A DNA stretch of 64,000 nt from NCBI GenBank assembly GCA_033032865.1, contig JAWHQI010000258.1, positions 1,426,001-1,490,000 on the forward strand, given 5' to 3'. The DNA comes from Dactylorhiza incarnata (Eukaryota; Streptophyta; Magnoliopsida; Asparagales; Orchidaceae). Positions 52,901 to 56,173 of this stretch are shown in pieces (position 1 is the first letter of the stretch; each line of letters starts with the position of its first letter). The notes under the pieces were generated by a model. The model was given only the letters and a program-made list of their open reading frames with translations. It did not search any database and was not told the DNA's origin. A program made the position numbers and the translations under genes.

Positions 52901-54216
52901 TCAGTATTACGCACAATCCAGTGCAACATGATAGAACTAAACATGTGGAAGTTGATAGGCATTTCATCAAGGATCATCTAGACAAAGGGAATATCTGCAC
53001 ACCTTTTGTGAACTCATCCGATCAGCTTGCGGACGTCTTTACCAAGGGTTTATATAGCGACAACTTCAAGGACAACACAAACAAGTTGGGAATGATCAAT
53101 ATATATTCCCAACTTGAGGGGGAGAGTTGAAATTAATTTTTTGATGTATTTTATTATTTGGCTCTATATATTTATGTGTATGCCCGGTTAGGACGGTACT
53201 CAATATTTCGATCATCCGGTTCTACTCTCTGCAGTTTGGTTATGTCTTAATCTTCAATTTTTGAACTTAATATTATTTTAGCATCAAATCAAACATAGAA
53301 CTGTTTAAAAATCCAGAGTAATTAAGATAAATATTTTCCTTAAACTATTCTAATATTGAGTTGAACCTTTTTCAGAAAATCATGTTCATATCTATTGCTA
53401 GGATAATCTTTGGTTTTGTTTAACACACCTTTTCATATGGTTTTATGAGACAGGGTAAAGTGCACTTCAAAATGTTAATTTTGTATGATCCCCCCTCCCT
53501 AGAAGTTTAAAAGAACCCTTGTTTTTTCTGCCTCCCCCTCAAGACAAATCTTCGTTATCATTAATTTTGATTCAACTTTGATTCATGCAAAACCGATCCG
53601 ATTTTGGTTATTTTTTTCCTTATTAGACAACCTGTACATTCTTAGATGCATATATGTATTCATACGTATAAATTTTATCCGATCTAAAGCCGACCCAATT
53701 CACGTTCAATCCGCCCAAGGCTCGGCTCATTGTTAGTCTTATTGGCTTTGATCCGAGCTATATAATGCGATCAGAAGGCTAGAAGTCCATGCATTCATAT
53801 TATCATATAATGTTTCTATTTTTGAGTAAATATTTTGCCTCATAATAACAAATCCTGCACATTTGATTTACAGTTTCCAGGATCTGGGAGAAATGATGAC
53901 TCTCGGGAGGAATGATGGTGCCATTTCGCCGAGCTTCATCGATGGCCTTACCCTCGACGGTCCCATTGGACATACCGGTAACTAAACAATATGTCACAAT
54001 TATTTTATCTTGTGTTCGCATGATTCTATATTCAAACAGCTGATTTATCTTCGTTGTTTATTTTCGCTATCTACAGCAAGGAAATTGGTTTATCTCTGGA
54101 GAATGCCAACTGACGAGCATCGACTCAAAGTCGGGATCAGCTGGCTAACGAAATCCGCACTTGATTCTGTCGCCTCCCTTCAAACCACCATAGCCAATGC
54201 CTTCTCAGGTCCTTAA
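1870..54216 (+). CDS. NDC1: NDC1-type NAD(P)H:quinone oxidoreductase, 3' half, six exons
   Basis: Type II (rotenone-insensitive, single-subunit, FAD-containing) NAD(P)H dehydrogenase of the plant NDC1 class; in known plants it is dual-targeted to plastids and mitochondria and reduces plastoquinone and related quinones. CDS join: 1870-1963, 12410-12622, 47222-47620, 48018-48094, 53874-53977, 54077-54216. Every intron has GT-AG borders and phases agree across all junctions, giving about 341 residues to a TAA stop. Visible signatures are the first-domain LVLALGA segment, the NAD(P)H-binding Rossmann motif GCGYSG in exon 12410, the WTVG segment and the FAD-contacting FAIGD motif in exon 47222, and the family C-terminus with [13 protein letters not shown]. 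The N-terminal half (transit peptide, first FAD-binding GxGxxG) lies before the window. Introns of 34.6 kb and 10.4 kb are swollen by retroelements. No stop or frameshift is seen in the exons, so the gene is probably functional if it splices. Confidence 0.93.
1964..2670. other. NDC1 intron 5' part, nothing recognised
   Basis: Donor GTAAGAA, then AT-rich intron without coding potential or identifiable repeats up to the CCATA target-site copy at 2671. Confidence 0.6.
2676..2732 (+). repeat. 5' LTR of mini-copia (57 bp)
   Basis: Begins TGTTGGTATTTAAAC and ends TCTCATTCCACT, immediately followed by TGGTATCAGAGGTTG. About 90% identical to the 3' copy. The end is CT rather than CA. Confidence 0.8.
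2733..3352 (+). pseudogene. copia pol remnant: end of RT and RNase H
   Basis: Open from 2745 to 3014 and again 3155-3352. Recognisable motifs are [50 protein letters not shown] (frame broken), [18 protein letters not shown] and [14 protein letters not shown]. There is a stop and frameshift near 3012. The last residues (a [13 protein letters not shown] segment and stop) continue at 6195-6250 beyond the solo LTR. Confidence 0.85.
3353..6194 (+). mobile_element. Solo LTR D1 (2.84 kb), family shared with 19416-21997
   Basis: Starts TGTAACAACCC and ends GGGTCGTGACA (imperfect terminal inverted repeat, TG...CA), flanked by ATTTA at 3348-3352 and 6195-6199. No retroelement proteins are inside; the few open frames near 3480-4210 are low-complexity and not conserved motifs. 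Length, ends and TSD fit a solo LTR of a gypsy element with long LTRs, left after LTR-LTR recombination. A second copy lies inverted at 19416-21997. Confidence 0.8.
6256..6311 (+). repeat. 3' LTR of mini-copia (56 bp)
   Basis: Begins TGTTGGTATTTAAAC and ends TCTCATTCCACT, followed by the target copy CCATA. Preceded by a GAGAGAG polypurine tract. Confidence 0.8.
6435..6802 (-). repeat. 3' LTR of CRM-like element
   Basis: 368 bp, nearly identical to 11429-11800. The last part of the pol reading frame (to the stop at 6613) lies within it. Confidence 0.9.
6613..9197 (-). pseudogene. CRM-like pol: RT, RNase H, integrase
   Basis: Open 9197-6882 (771 codons), then a one-base frameshift near 7025 moves the frame to 6987-6613. 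RT has [25 protein letters not shown] and [10 protein letters not shown] (residues about 111-120); RNase H has [14 protein letters not shown] (from about 258) and YDLEFYAVV; integrase has the HLGRDKT...C-x2-C zinc region, [17 protein letters not shown] and [11 protein letters not shown] (D-D-E). The C-terminal tail [19 protein letters not shown] and [12 protein letters not shown] resembles the CRM end. Confidence 0.88.
9100..10983 (-). pseudogene. CRM-like gag-protease frame
   Basis: 627 codons. Gag core with [24 protein letters not shown] and [23 protein letters not shown] zinc knuckle [14 protein letters not shown] near residue 265; retropepsin region with [16 protein letters not shown] where chromoviruses usually show a D-S/G-G triad. 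The frame continues to the RT entrance ([20 protein letters not shown]) and is then shifted relative to pol near 9220, so gag-pol is no longer continuous. The true start codon is not fixed. Confidence 0.85.
11429..11800 (-). repeat. 5' LTR of CRM-like element
   Basis: 372 bp; + strand TGACGTAGGAGAACG to CCTTCATCA. Next to it on the + strand is TCTGATACCA, i.e. PBS TGGTATCAGA on the element strand (initiator-Met tRNA type). Confidence 0.9.
11806..12409. other. NDC1 intron end, nothing recognised
   Basis: AT-rich intron between the CRM-like element and the exon at 12410. The open frame 11962-12240 shows no family resemblance. Confidence 0.6.
12410..12622 (+). CDS. NDC1: NDC1 exon with NAD(P)H-binding Rossmann motif
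   Basis: 213 bases, 71 codons, acceptor TGCAG and donor GTAAGATC. It contains [14 protein letters not shown], the second dinucleotide-binding fold (GxGxxG) typical of NDH-2 enzymes, followed by AATISERLQ and GNREAALK. Phase 0 at both ends. The flanking introns are 10.4 kb and 34.6 kb. Confidence 0.93.
12623..14704. other. NDC1 34.6-kb intron, 5' part
   Basis: Donor GTAAGATC, then mostly AT-rich sequence. A GA-rich stretch with an (AG)n run near 13796-13816 and CGACTC-rich sequence near 13980-14050 look like old repeat debris. The minus frame 13629-13928 is low-complexity and unsupported. Nothing identifiable as a gene. Confidence 0.45.
14705..14826 (-). repeat. 3' LTR of copia H (122 bp)
   Basis: + strand TGTTGGAAGTAGAATAG to GGAAATACCACA; directly followed by CTCCCCCTCAAG, the complement of a GGGGGAG polypurine tract. 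Matches 45261-45320 plus 46285-46342. Confidence 0.85.
14869..15175 (-). pseudogene. copia H RNase H C-terminal part
   Basis: Minus-strand frame with [52 protein letters not shown] and DQHLADVLT. It is continuous in the copia protein with 15548-15780 once the fold-back insertion is ignored. Confidence 0.85.
15176..15542. mobile_element. Fold-back element with tRNA-like centre (367 bp)
   Basis: Two 117-bp inverted arms (15176-15292 and 15426-15542) match except at about two positions and flank a 133-bp centre. The outer ends are TGTTAGGGG...CCCCTAACA, and each arm also begins and ends with that same pair. A 5-bp target copy ACCTG sits at 15171-15175 and 15543-15547, interrupting copia H RNase H. 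The centre carries Pol III-type A and B boxes. I do not recognise it as a named family; a SINE captured in a fold-back, or an aberrant short LTR-like unit in inverted orientation, are both possible. Confidence 0.8.
15293..15425 (+). other. tRNA-derived, SINE-like core with A and B boxes
   Basis: GGCTCAGTTGG at 15295-15305 fits a Pol III A box and GGATCGAATCC at 15348-15358 fits a B box, about 42 bases apart. A D-arm (GCTC...GAGC), an anticodon-type arm CTCC-TTATCAA-GGAG and a T-arm CTGGG...CCCAG can be drawn, but the linker between D and anticodon arms is too long for a functional tRNA. A further hairpin (CCCGCCTCAA...TTGAGGAGACGGG) follows. Probably a tRNA-derived SINE head, not a tRNA gene. 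Confidence 0.6.
15548..16088 (-). pseudogene. copia H RT end and RNase H start
   Basis: Frames 16107-15859 and 15780-15548 show [55 protein letters not shown] and [20 protein letters not shown], with a stop and frameshift between them. At 16088 it is cut by solo LTR X; the missing residues continue at 26028. Confidence 0.85.
16299..16471 (-). repeat. 3' LTR of copia E2
   Basis: 173 bp, + strand TGTAGAAAAGAGCG to GGGCTATTTCAACA, followed by CTCCCCCGCAAG (complement of the polypurine tract). Confidence 0.92.
16461..19415 (-). pseudogene. copia E2 pol: integrase, RT, RNase H
   Basis: Integrase 19415-18698 with [45 protein letters not shown] and [10 protein letters not shown]; one lost base near 18760 shifts the frame to 18809-17727 ([17 protein letters not shown], then RT). 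A TGA at 17724-17726 stands where copia RTs have Trp before [14 protein letters not shown]; the frame then continues to 16461 with [43 protein letters not shown] and [20 protein letters not shown]. Confidence 0.9.
19416..21997 (-). mobile_element. Solo LTR D2 (2.58 kb), inverted copy of the 3353-6194 family
   Basis: + strand TGTCACGACCC to GGGTTGTTACA; flanked by GAACC (19411-19415 and 21998-22002), which sits within the copia E2 protein. Internal landmarks run in reverse order to D1: the GGGCGGGCCGTGATGCC block next to one end, the CTCTACTTGCCTTAA block near 20980, and a GC-rich block near the other end. No proteins. Confidence 0.85.
22003..23176 (-). pseudogene. copia E2 gag and protease
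   Basis: A likely ATG at 23176 opens [13 protein letters not shown]. Gag then has [12 protein letters not shown], a frameshift near 22960, [20 protein letters not shown], a CCHC knuckle [14 protein letters not shown] and the protease [13 protein letters not shown]. The frame stops at the solo LTR and resumes on its far side at 19415 ([11 protein letters not shown] region). Confidence 0.85.
23177..24061 (-). other. copia E2 untranslated leader, repeat-rich
   Basis: 885 bp between PBS and gag. It is full of short GAGACCGCT / GAGATCGC repeats (23330-23860) and other low-complexity purine-rich sequence. The open frames here on both strands are by-products of this composition. Confidence 0.6.
24062..24234 (-). 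repeat. 5' LTR of copia E2
   Basis: 173 bp, differs from the 3' copy at about one position; preceded on the + strand by TTTGATACCA, the PBS complement. Confidence 0.92.
24480..24890 (+). repeat. Interspersed TTCGTCGA...TCGACGAA palindromes in LTR X
   Basis: Many copies of TTCGTCGATCG and CGTTCGACGAA recur at irregular 20-60-bp spacing, e.g. TTCGTCGATCGTCGTTCGAC near 24499 and again near 24834. The half-sites are mutually complementary, so the region can form many alternative hairpins. Confidence 0.75.
25566..25812 (+). repeat. Tandem array of about 11 short hairpins in LTR X
   Basis: Units of about 21-23 bp of the form TAGGAGN...CTCCGAGTTG. Stem pairs change together: GAGA/TCTC, GAAG/CTTC, GAGT/ACTC and GGATTA/TAATCC, while the spacer (CGAGTTGTAG) stays constant. 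It lies about 215 bp before the LTR end. Confidence 0.85.
26028..26295 (-). pseudogene. copia H RT fragment with catalytic-site region
   Basis: Minus strand gives [43 protein letters not shown] and [20 protein letters not shown]; the catalytic YVDD reads CVDD here. It continues into 16088 on one side and 36541 on the other. Confidence 0.85.
27298..28396 (-). repeat. 3' LTR of copia Y2 with palindrome array
   Basis: 1099 bp, very similar to the other LTR with scattered substitutions; the palindrome array is at about 27860-28200. Followed by GTCTCCCACTTG, the polypurine-tract complement. Confidence 0.92.
28397..29362 (-). other. copia Y2 3' untranslated region
   Basis: About 0.97 kb between the pol stop and the 3' LTR with no conserved coding; the + frame 28630-28944 lacks any known domain. 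Confidence 0.55.
29363..33318 (-). pseudogene. copia Y2 gag-pol
   Basis: ATG at 33318. Gag; knuckle [15 protein letters not shown]; protease [13 protein letters not shown]; integrase [35 protein letters not shown] and [17 protein letters not shown] at 31642-31644 replaces an expected Arg codon before SDRGGEYLS, and a frameshift lies near 31500. RT ([31 protein letters not shown]) has TGA at 30614-30616 where Trp is expected before [11 protein letters not shown]. Then [39 protein letters not shown] and [20 protein letters not shown]. The order is intact but non-functional. Confidence 0.9.
33319..34367 (-). other. copia Y2 5' untranslated leader
   Basis: About 1.05 kb between PBS and gag. It includes a short direct duplication of GTGATGTTCCAAGAAGAAAT (near 34219 and 34277). 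No open frame of note. Confidence 0.6.
34368..35467 (-). repeat. 5' LTR of copia Y2 with palindrome array
   Basis: 1100 bp, + strand TGTTGGGTTTTTC to GAAACTCCAACA. About 34930-35280 carries repeated TTCGGCTAAACCCTTTAGCC-type imperfect palindromes. Confidence 0.92.
34930..35280. repeat. Palindromic TTCGG(C/T)TAAA-CCC-TTTAG(C/T)CGAA repeats
   Basis: Five to six units with a 10-bp stem and CCC loop, plus AT-rich relatives such as CGAATTCGGCTATATAC and TATAGCCGATTCG. The same array occurs at 27860-28200. Confidence 0.8.
36541..36932 (-). pseudogene. copia H RT N-terminal part
   Basis: Minus frame with [60 protein letters not shown] and MNSIRILL, then QLDVKN and HGDLEEEV. Cut at 36932 by the Harbinger element and at 36541 by solo LTR Y. 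Confidence 0.87.
37104..37305 (+). repeat. Tandem duplication of about 110 bp in Harbinger 5' region
   Basis: GCGAAGCCCTA(G)CTGCGAGAG begins at 37104 and 37214; each copy contains CACGTCGATCTCTTCCCTCC and CAGCGAGCACGAACCT. It is upstream of the SANT gene and may be 5' UTR or promoter sequence. Confidence 0.7.
38075..39030 (+). CDS. Harbinger accessory protein, Myb/SANT-like DNA-binding
   Basis: Two exons, 38075-38401 and 38482-39030 (donor GTTAGT, acceptor TTGTAG), giving about 291 residues to TGA. The N-terminal domain (residues about 25-105) has the Myb/SANT-like pattern [25 protein letters not shown] and [16 protein letters not shown]; a basic KRKRKGKK motif follows, and the C-terminal helix region has [18 protein letters not shown]. 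In the family this partner binds transposon ends and brings the transposase into the nucleus. The frame is intact although the transposase beside it is not. An AG just before the ATG leaves open a further 5' exon. Confidence 0.8.
39226..41640 (+). pseudogene. HARBI1-type DDE transposase, interrupted
   Basis: N-terminal part 39226-39584 ([17 protein letters not shown] to [12 protein letters not shown]); then a gypsy fragment; it resumes at 40661 with [34 protein letters not shown] (first Asp), [15 protein letters not shown] (second Asp), an intron near 41076-41150, then [10 protein letters not shown] and [16 protein letters not shown] frameshift in an A-run near 41345 and a stop near 41446 break the rest ([11 protein letters not shown]...). 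Confidence 0.85.
39585..40660 (-). mobile_element. Ty3/gypsy 5'-end fragment inside the Harbinger transposase
   Basis: LTR 40256-40660 (405 bp, TGTTACG...CGTAACA), a PBS-like GGTATCAGAGCC next to it, and a gag reading frame on the minus strand from about 40140 to 39585: [20 protein letters not shown], then [29 protein letters not shown] and [17 protein letters not shown]. Gag ends abruptly at the junction with Harbinger sequence; the rest of the element and the second LTR are missing, and no TSD is found. Confidence 0.75.
42087..45260 (-). pseudogene. copia H gag, protease and integrase
   Basis: Gag ATG at 44785 ([20 protein letters not shown], then [20 protein letters not shown]). Knuckle [15 protein letters not shown] near 43990; protease [13 protein letters not shown] near 43690; integrase [47 protein letters not shown]; pre-[22 protein letters not shown] up to 42087. 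Multiple frameshifts and stops. The leader 44786-45260 lies between gag and PBS. Confidence 0.85.
45321..46284. mobile_element. GC-rich inverted-repeat element inside copia H LTR
   Basis: 964 bp splitting the H LTR. The outer parts (45338-45505 and 46078-46270) are made of GGGCCCGG / GCCCGGGCC / AAAGCCCG words that are largely self-complementary and mutually inverted. Flanks end in ATAGG (45316-45320) and TTAGG (46280-46284), an imperfect 5-bp match; the superfamily is uncertain. The predicted frames are only reflections of this composition. Confidence 0.6.
45506..46077. mobile_element. hAT-like MITE nested in the GC-rich element
   Basis: 572 bp flanked by a perfect 8-bp target copy GTTTACCG (45498-45505 and 46078-46085), the hAT TSD length. 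Ends TAGGGTTGA and, inverted, TAAGACTGA. The interior is rich in TCGAAATCG, GAGCCGA and GGCTCG repeats and has no transposase. Confidence 0.75.
46343..47144. other. NDC1 34.6-kb intron, 3' part
   Basis: AT-rich intron without coding signal. It contains a (TA)n microsatellite at about 46719-46756. Confidence 0.6.
46719..46756. repeat. (TA)n microsatellite
   Basis: Alternating TA with TACATA and TATGTA interruptions; self-complementary. Confidence 0.85.
47145..47235 (+). repeat. Tandem duplication spanning an NDC1 splice acceptor
   Basis: Unit 1, 47145-47190, and unit 2, 47191-47235, share CTCATAG, TTTCTACA and ATTCTTTCATCGC. Unit 2 has CTACAG before the exon; unit 1 has CTACAT at the same place, so only unit 2 offers the AG acceptor. 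Confidence 0.8.
47222..47620 (+). CDS. NDC1: NDC1 exon with quinone/FAD-domain residues
   Basis: 399 bases, 133 codons, acceptor CTACAG and donor GTATGG. It starts [13 protein letters not shown] and carries [24 protein letters not shown] and the conserved [12 protein letters not shown] motif whose Asp contacts FAD in this family. The acceptor lies inside the second copy of a tandem 45-46-bp duplication (47145-47235), so the intron end and the first 14 exon bases are partly repeated just upstream. Confidence 0.93.
47678..47942. mobile_element. Possible MITE in the short NDC1 intron
   Basis: The left part GACCTCTCATCTAACTTTT and ATACCTCTCC is roughly inverted in the right part (GGAGAGGTCTCTGTAAC, AAAAGTTG, GGGAGGTCTCATTAAT), and CTGAGTTAG faces AACTCAGATGAGAGG. 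No TSD was fixed. Confidence 0.5.
48018..48094 (+). CDS. NDC1: NDC1 exon
   Basis: 77 bases with acceptor TTCTAG and donor GTATGT. It encodes [18 protein letters not shown] followed by DRPLLPF and two bases of an Arg codon completed by the exon at 53874. The following 5.8-kb intron holds the intact copia element. Confidence 0.92.
48303..48404 (+). repeat. 5' LTR of intact copia (102 bp)
   Basis: Begins AGTTGAAATTAATTT and ends CCGGTTCTACT; contains CTCTATATATTTATG, a likely TATA box. The ends AGT...ACT are complementary but not TG...CA. Confidence 0.88.
48405..48795 (+). other. Leader of intact copia with GC-rich repeats
   Basis: PBS at 48405, then about 390 bp rich in CTCGCCCGCTCG, CGCGTCCTCGCC and CTCGCCGCTC repeats (48430-48570). 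The frames overlapping it are not supported. Confidence 0.65.
48796..53130 (+). CDS. copia Gag-Pol polyprotein, 1444 residues, intact
   Basis: ATG at 48796, TGA at 53128. Gag with [24 protein letters not shown] knuckle [15 protein letters not shown] (about 265-279); protease [13 protein letters not shown] (about 376-388); integrase zinc region HQRLGHPS...CDACEQSKH (about 510-550) and catalytic [30 protein letters not shown]; Pro-rich spacer with PPPSVPT repeats (about 817-845); [21 protein letters not shown] (from about 957), [29 protein letters not shown] and YVDDIIII (about 1123); RNase [16 protein letters not shown] (about 1286), [28 protein letters not shown]. All catalytic residues expected for copia are present. 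It would supply reverse transcription and integration to itself and possibly to defective relatives. Confidence 0.95.
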   Translation: MGDHSSPDPSTHSPSSQSGALPGSSAPPVDALHRFSGDPPRSHGQSLKITTVALDGTNYLEWSRAAQHAIRSHQLYGLIDGTIVEPSLSDPSWRKWDVDNSLVVSWLLHSMSPQVYRSYMLLDSAYDIWTRARDTYSQASSSMQVYELTRRVLELRQGTLTVAAYYSEFERLYQELDFFSTFTVACTVDAVALQKDKDRFRVHVFLMGLSMEFDAVRLHILHREPLPSLREAFSMLLSDENRRRTLGSATDHSALASMTRGPSPVCSHCGKTGHVKSSCFRLHPHLAPSGRGSSTRGRGGYRGGGGGRSSDGRSQSSAHSTAVLDDTSGGLSTAELEAFRRLLRSHTDSTPASSHAAVATSGLSSAHAVSSTPSEWIIDSGATDHMTGSASGFTSYTPLSGRDKVIAANGSLSAIAGKGTVSCSPDLLLSSVLHVPSFPRNLLSISHLTNSLHCSVTFFPDVCVFQDLATRRTLGSGRNVGGLYLLNQSSPSALSSTKSPTLDDLRRWHQRLGHPSPLYLAKLFPVFSHLLTSFSCDACEQSKHVRCRSTHLSVPSLYPFDIIHSDVWGPSPVLSLSGFRWFVTFIDCYSRTTWLYMLKKKSDVLSCFQNFHKMVVQQFGGTIRVLRSDNGGEYDDRGVFGTYLADHGIIHQTTCVHTSTQNGVAERKNRQLLEVARCLLLSMHLPKSYWGDAVLTAAHLINRLPSRALSFATPLSRLEQKHIVHTSHLHPRIFGSVCFVHVHTPHRDKLDARSLRCVFVGYSSTTKGYRCYHPPTRRYYCTVDVTFREGESYFGPRQGEMICTDAEMTDSPLPICAPPPSVPTPPPSVPTPPPDPTPPPAPVPSTSAPPIIYTYSRRPTTVEHVQAEDVPPVPVNASNPDSDDDLHIPLARFIGKKGSTKHPIANYIRYDHLSQAHQAFVSSLSSIIIPKTWQEAAQIPEWKAAMEEELRALDKNKTWQLVSLPPGKRTVGSRWVFTVKQNQDGVVERYKARLVAQGYTQAQGIDYQETFAPVAKMNSIRVLFSIAASRRWELLQLDVKNAFLNGDLEEEVYMDIPPGSVIKGSKGKVCRVLKSLYGLKQSPRAWFGRFYKFMLQLGYTQSHADHTLFIKRKDALVSILIVYVDDIIIIGDHMEEITYLKEQLGKEFEVKDLGKLKYFLGIEVARSQQGILIYQRKYTLDLLKETGMLGCAPVDTPIEANHKIDADTSGEKVDVSKYQRLVGRLIYLSHTRPDITYAVGVLSRYMHSPSIRHQQAAFRVLRYLKKAPGRGILFRNGKSLEVEVFTDADWAGSQDDRKSTTGYCTFVGGNLVSWRSKKQNVVARSSAEAEYRAMAQGVCEGLWLRTLLRDIGFQGNNPIMIYCDNKAAISITHNPVQHDRTKHVEVDRHFIKDHLDKGNICTPFVNSSDQLADVFTKGLYSDNFKDNTNKLGMINIYSQLEGES
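53125..53226 (+). repeat. 3' LTR of intact copia (102 bp)
   Basis: Near-identical to the 5' copy. The polyprotein stop codon TGA (53128-53130) lies at its very start. Confidence 0.88.
53232..53873. other. NDC1 intron downstream of the copia element
   Basis: AT-rich intron. GGGTAAAGTGCACTTCAAAA near 53454 followed by CCCCCTCCC and CTGCCTCCCCCTC looks like half of a MITE, but the second end is not seen. Confidence 0.4.
53874..53977 (+). CDS. NDC1: NDC1 exon
   Basis: 104 bases, acceptor TTTACAG and donor GTAACT. It completes the split Arg codon and encodes [18 protein letters not shown] and then [16 protein letters not shown], the strongly conserved GEMMTLG segment of NDC1 proteins. Confidence 0.92.
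54077..54216 (+). CDS. NDC1: NDC1 terminal exon with stop
   Basis: 140 bases, acceptor CTACAG. It encodes [20 protein letters not shown] and a 25-residue tail ending SGP, then TAA at 54214-54216. The 3' UTR follows toward the convergent RBP45-like gene about 1.8 kb away. Confidence 0.93.
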
Positions 54217-55990
54217 CAGTGTATATATGCATAAATAAACAGCTGACCCGAGCTCCTGATACATAGAAATATCCTCGGATTAACATGAATGACATTTTTT
54301 ATTTAAGTTTTTTCCCTCCAAGAACTGGCAATTTCTGTAGTTAGTTTTAATTGCGTTTTGGTAAATCTTCTCATTATTAGATTGCCGACCTATTTAAGCA
54401 GCTACCAATTTCCCCAAGGCTAGCTACTGCTTGAAGGCCTCCCGTCATATATTACTAGTAACTACACTATATGGGTGTTTACGATTCGAATCAAATAGCT
54501 ATTCAATCGAATTCAATTTTGTCATAAAATGCAGAGTTTTGAATTCATCCTATTAGCCTGGATTCGAATTCGAATTCTCTTCAAATGATAGACCTTACTG
54601 ACTTTGATCGGACGGTCAAGATCATCTTTATATATAATTCATGAACTATTTGTGAATCTTGATCTTGCTAATAGAGAATATTATTCGGATTCAATATAAA
54701 GAATCTTAATTGAATCAATCTACGAATTATCTAGTTTGCGAAAAACTCTAGCTATGTATGTGGTCTTCAAATGCTCTCAGAATGATGTAACATCAGTTTC
54801 ATAAAATATTAGTAGGGTTAATGAGTAATACATAGTTTGTAATTGCGTTGATCATTATGAGATGCTTCTCGAGAAGAAGAGTTGACCGGACACGACAATA
54901 TAGGGGATCAAACTCTTCCACAAATTGATGTAGTCAATAAGATTACATACATTAATGGTTATAATGTGTGAGTTTCACATTATAAGTGATTTTTATATAG
55001 TTTATAAGTGAATAATCAAAGATCAAAACCATAATGTGGGCATTAGGTTGAAGCTCTGATTCAAGATATGAGGGGTTGGCATAGGTGACTGAAGGAGAGA
55101 TTTGTTTTATGCATAAAATTGCATCCACTAACAATATGTTTATGCCACGCAGTTGACGGTCGCGCCACGTTACTCATTTCGTATTTTTTTCTCAAACATT
55201 TGTGCAGTCTCACAATAAAAATGATCTCACTAGGAGGATTAAAATGATCTATTTTGATATCTCCAAGGTAAAATTATCTTTTTGAAAGATCTAAAAAATG
55301 ATTTCTCCAAAGGATACAATTAATATTTTTGAGATATTAAAATGAACTACTTTGATATCTCCAAGGGTAAAATTATCTTTTTGAAAGATCTAAAAAACGA
55401 TTTCTCCAAAGGATACAAATAATATTTTTGAGATTATTATAAATAAAACCTATGTTTGATCTCTACAAGATCATTTTGATTTGGCAAGATTTTATTTTTG
55501 CTAGACATGAGACAATCTCATGGACCTAAAACTTTTGCTTAATAAGAAGAGAAGGGAATGTAGCTCCTAGATTCCCAGCTCTAACCTTTTAAAAACCATA
55601 ATTTGGGTTAGCATCATAAACTAGCGCGCTTCCTTCACACGAGCAATGGTGCAGGTAAGTTCAGCATGTCTATGCTGAGAGAACCATTGTTCAGGACTTT
55701 GAACGAAAACATGCCTACGACAAAATACTAGACCGGCGAGAGCTTGAACTTTTACATCACTCGGTTCAATGCCTCGAACATTTCTCAAAACCATGGTAAA
55801 GTAACCCACAGACAGAGTTAAAGAGCATATCCCTGAATGAATGAATCATATCTTAACCACACAGATACATCACAGAGAATTCTAGTTCATTCAGCCAGTC
55901 AAAATTTTTCCAAGAATGCAGCCAAGCTTATTTCCTAGAAACTACATTAAATTAGGCAGCCAATTACAAGCAGGTAAGTTGACCGGCTAC
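54217..55990. other. Intergenic region between convergent genes
   Basis: 1.8 kb holding both 3' UTRs. AT-rich, no further gene. It contains the 98-bp tandem duplication at 55238-55434 and GAATTCGAATTCG-type palindromes near 54563-54578. Confidence 0.6.
55238..55434. repeat. 98-bp tandem duplication
   Basis: Two copies, 55238-55335 and 55336-55434, each starting ATTAAAATGA and ending ATATTTTTGAGAT, with a few substitutions. Confidence 0.85.
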
Positions 55991-56173
55991 TTAGCTCACT
56001 TGTTGTTGGAAGCCGTACATGGGGAAGGGGCCATAAGCAGCAGGAGCTGCATACATACCGGGATGATGATGATGATGATGATGATGCCGAACCGGCATCG
56101 GGAACCCATATCCCCCATAAACCCGACCGCCATAGTACCCTCCGCTCCACCGGTTCACCGGATCGAATCTCAT
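55991..56173 (-). CDS. RBP45-like terminal exon with poly-His tail
   Basis: 183 bases including the TAA stop at 55991-55993; acceptor TATTCAG. It encodes a 60-residue tail starting MRFDPVNRWSGGYYGGR, with a run of eight CAT-encoded His and a Tyr/Pro/Gly-rich end FPMYGFQQQVS. Many family members have a longer Gln-rich tail here. Confidence 0.88.
   Translation of the reverse strand: MRFDPVNRWSGGYYGGRVYGGYGFPMPVRHHHHHHHHPGMYAAPAAYGPFPMYGFQQQVS

Larger units (their letters stand above)
48303..53226 (+). mobile_element. Apparently intact Ty1/copia element, 4.9 kb
   Basis: LTRs 48303-48404 and 53125-53226 (102 bp each, about one difference: TTAGGGCGG versus TTAGGACGG), flanked by CTCTG (48298-48302 and 53227-53231). 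PBS TGGTATCAGAG follows the 5' LTR; a TTGAGGGGGAG polypurine tract precedes the 3' LTR. It has a single uninterrupted gag-pol frame. The short LTRs suggest the Ale/Retrofit side of copia, which is not proven. Same orientation as NDC1, in the 5.8-kb intron. Near-identical LTRs and an open frame mean recent insertion and potential activity. Confidence 0.93.

Noticed and set aside
1..54216. That the NDC1 exons could be a processed or transposed pseudogene
   Set aside because: Introns with proper GT-AG borders separate all exons, phases match, and no stop or frameshift occurs.
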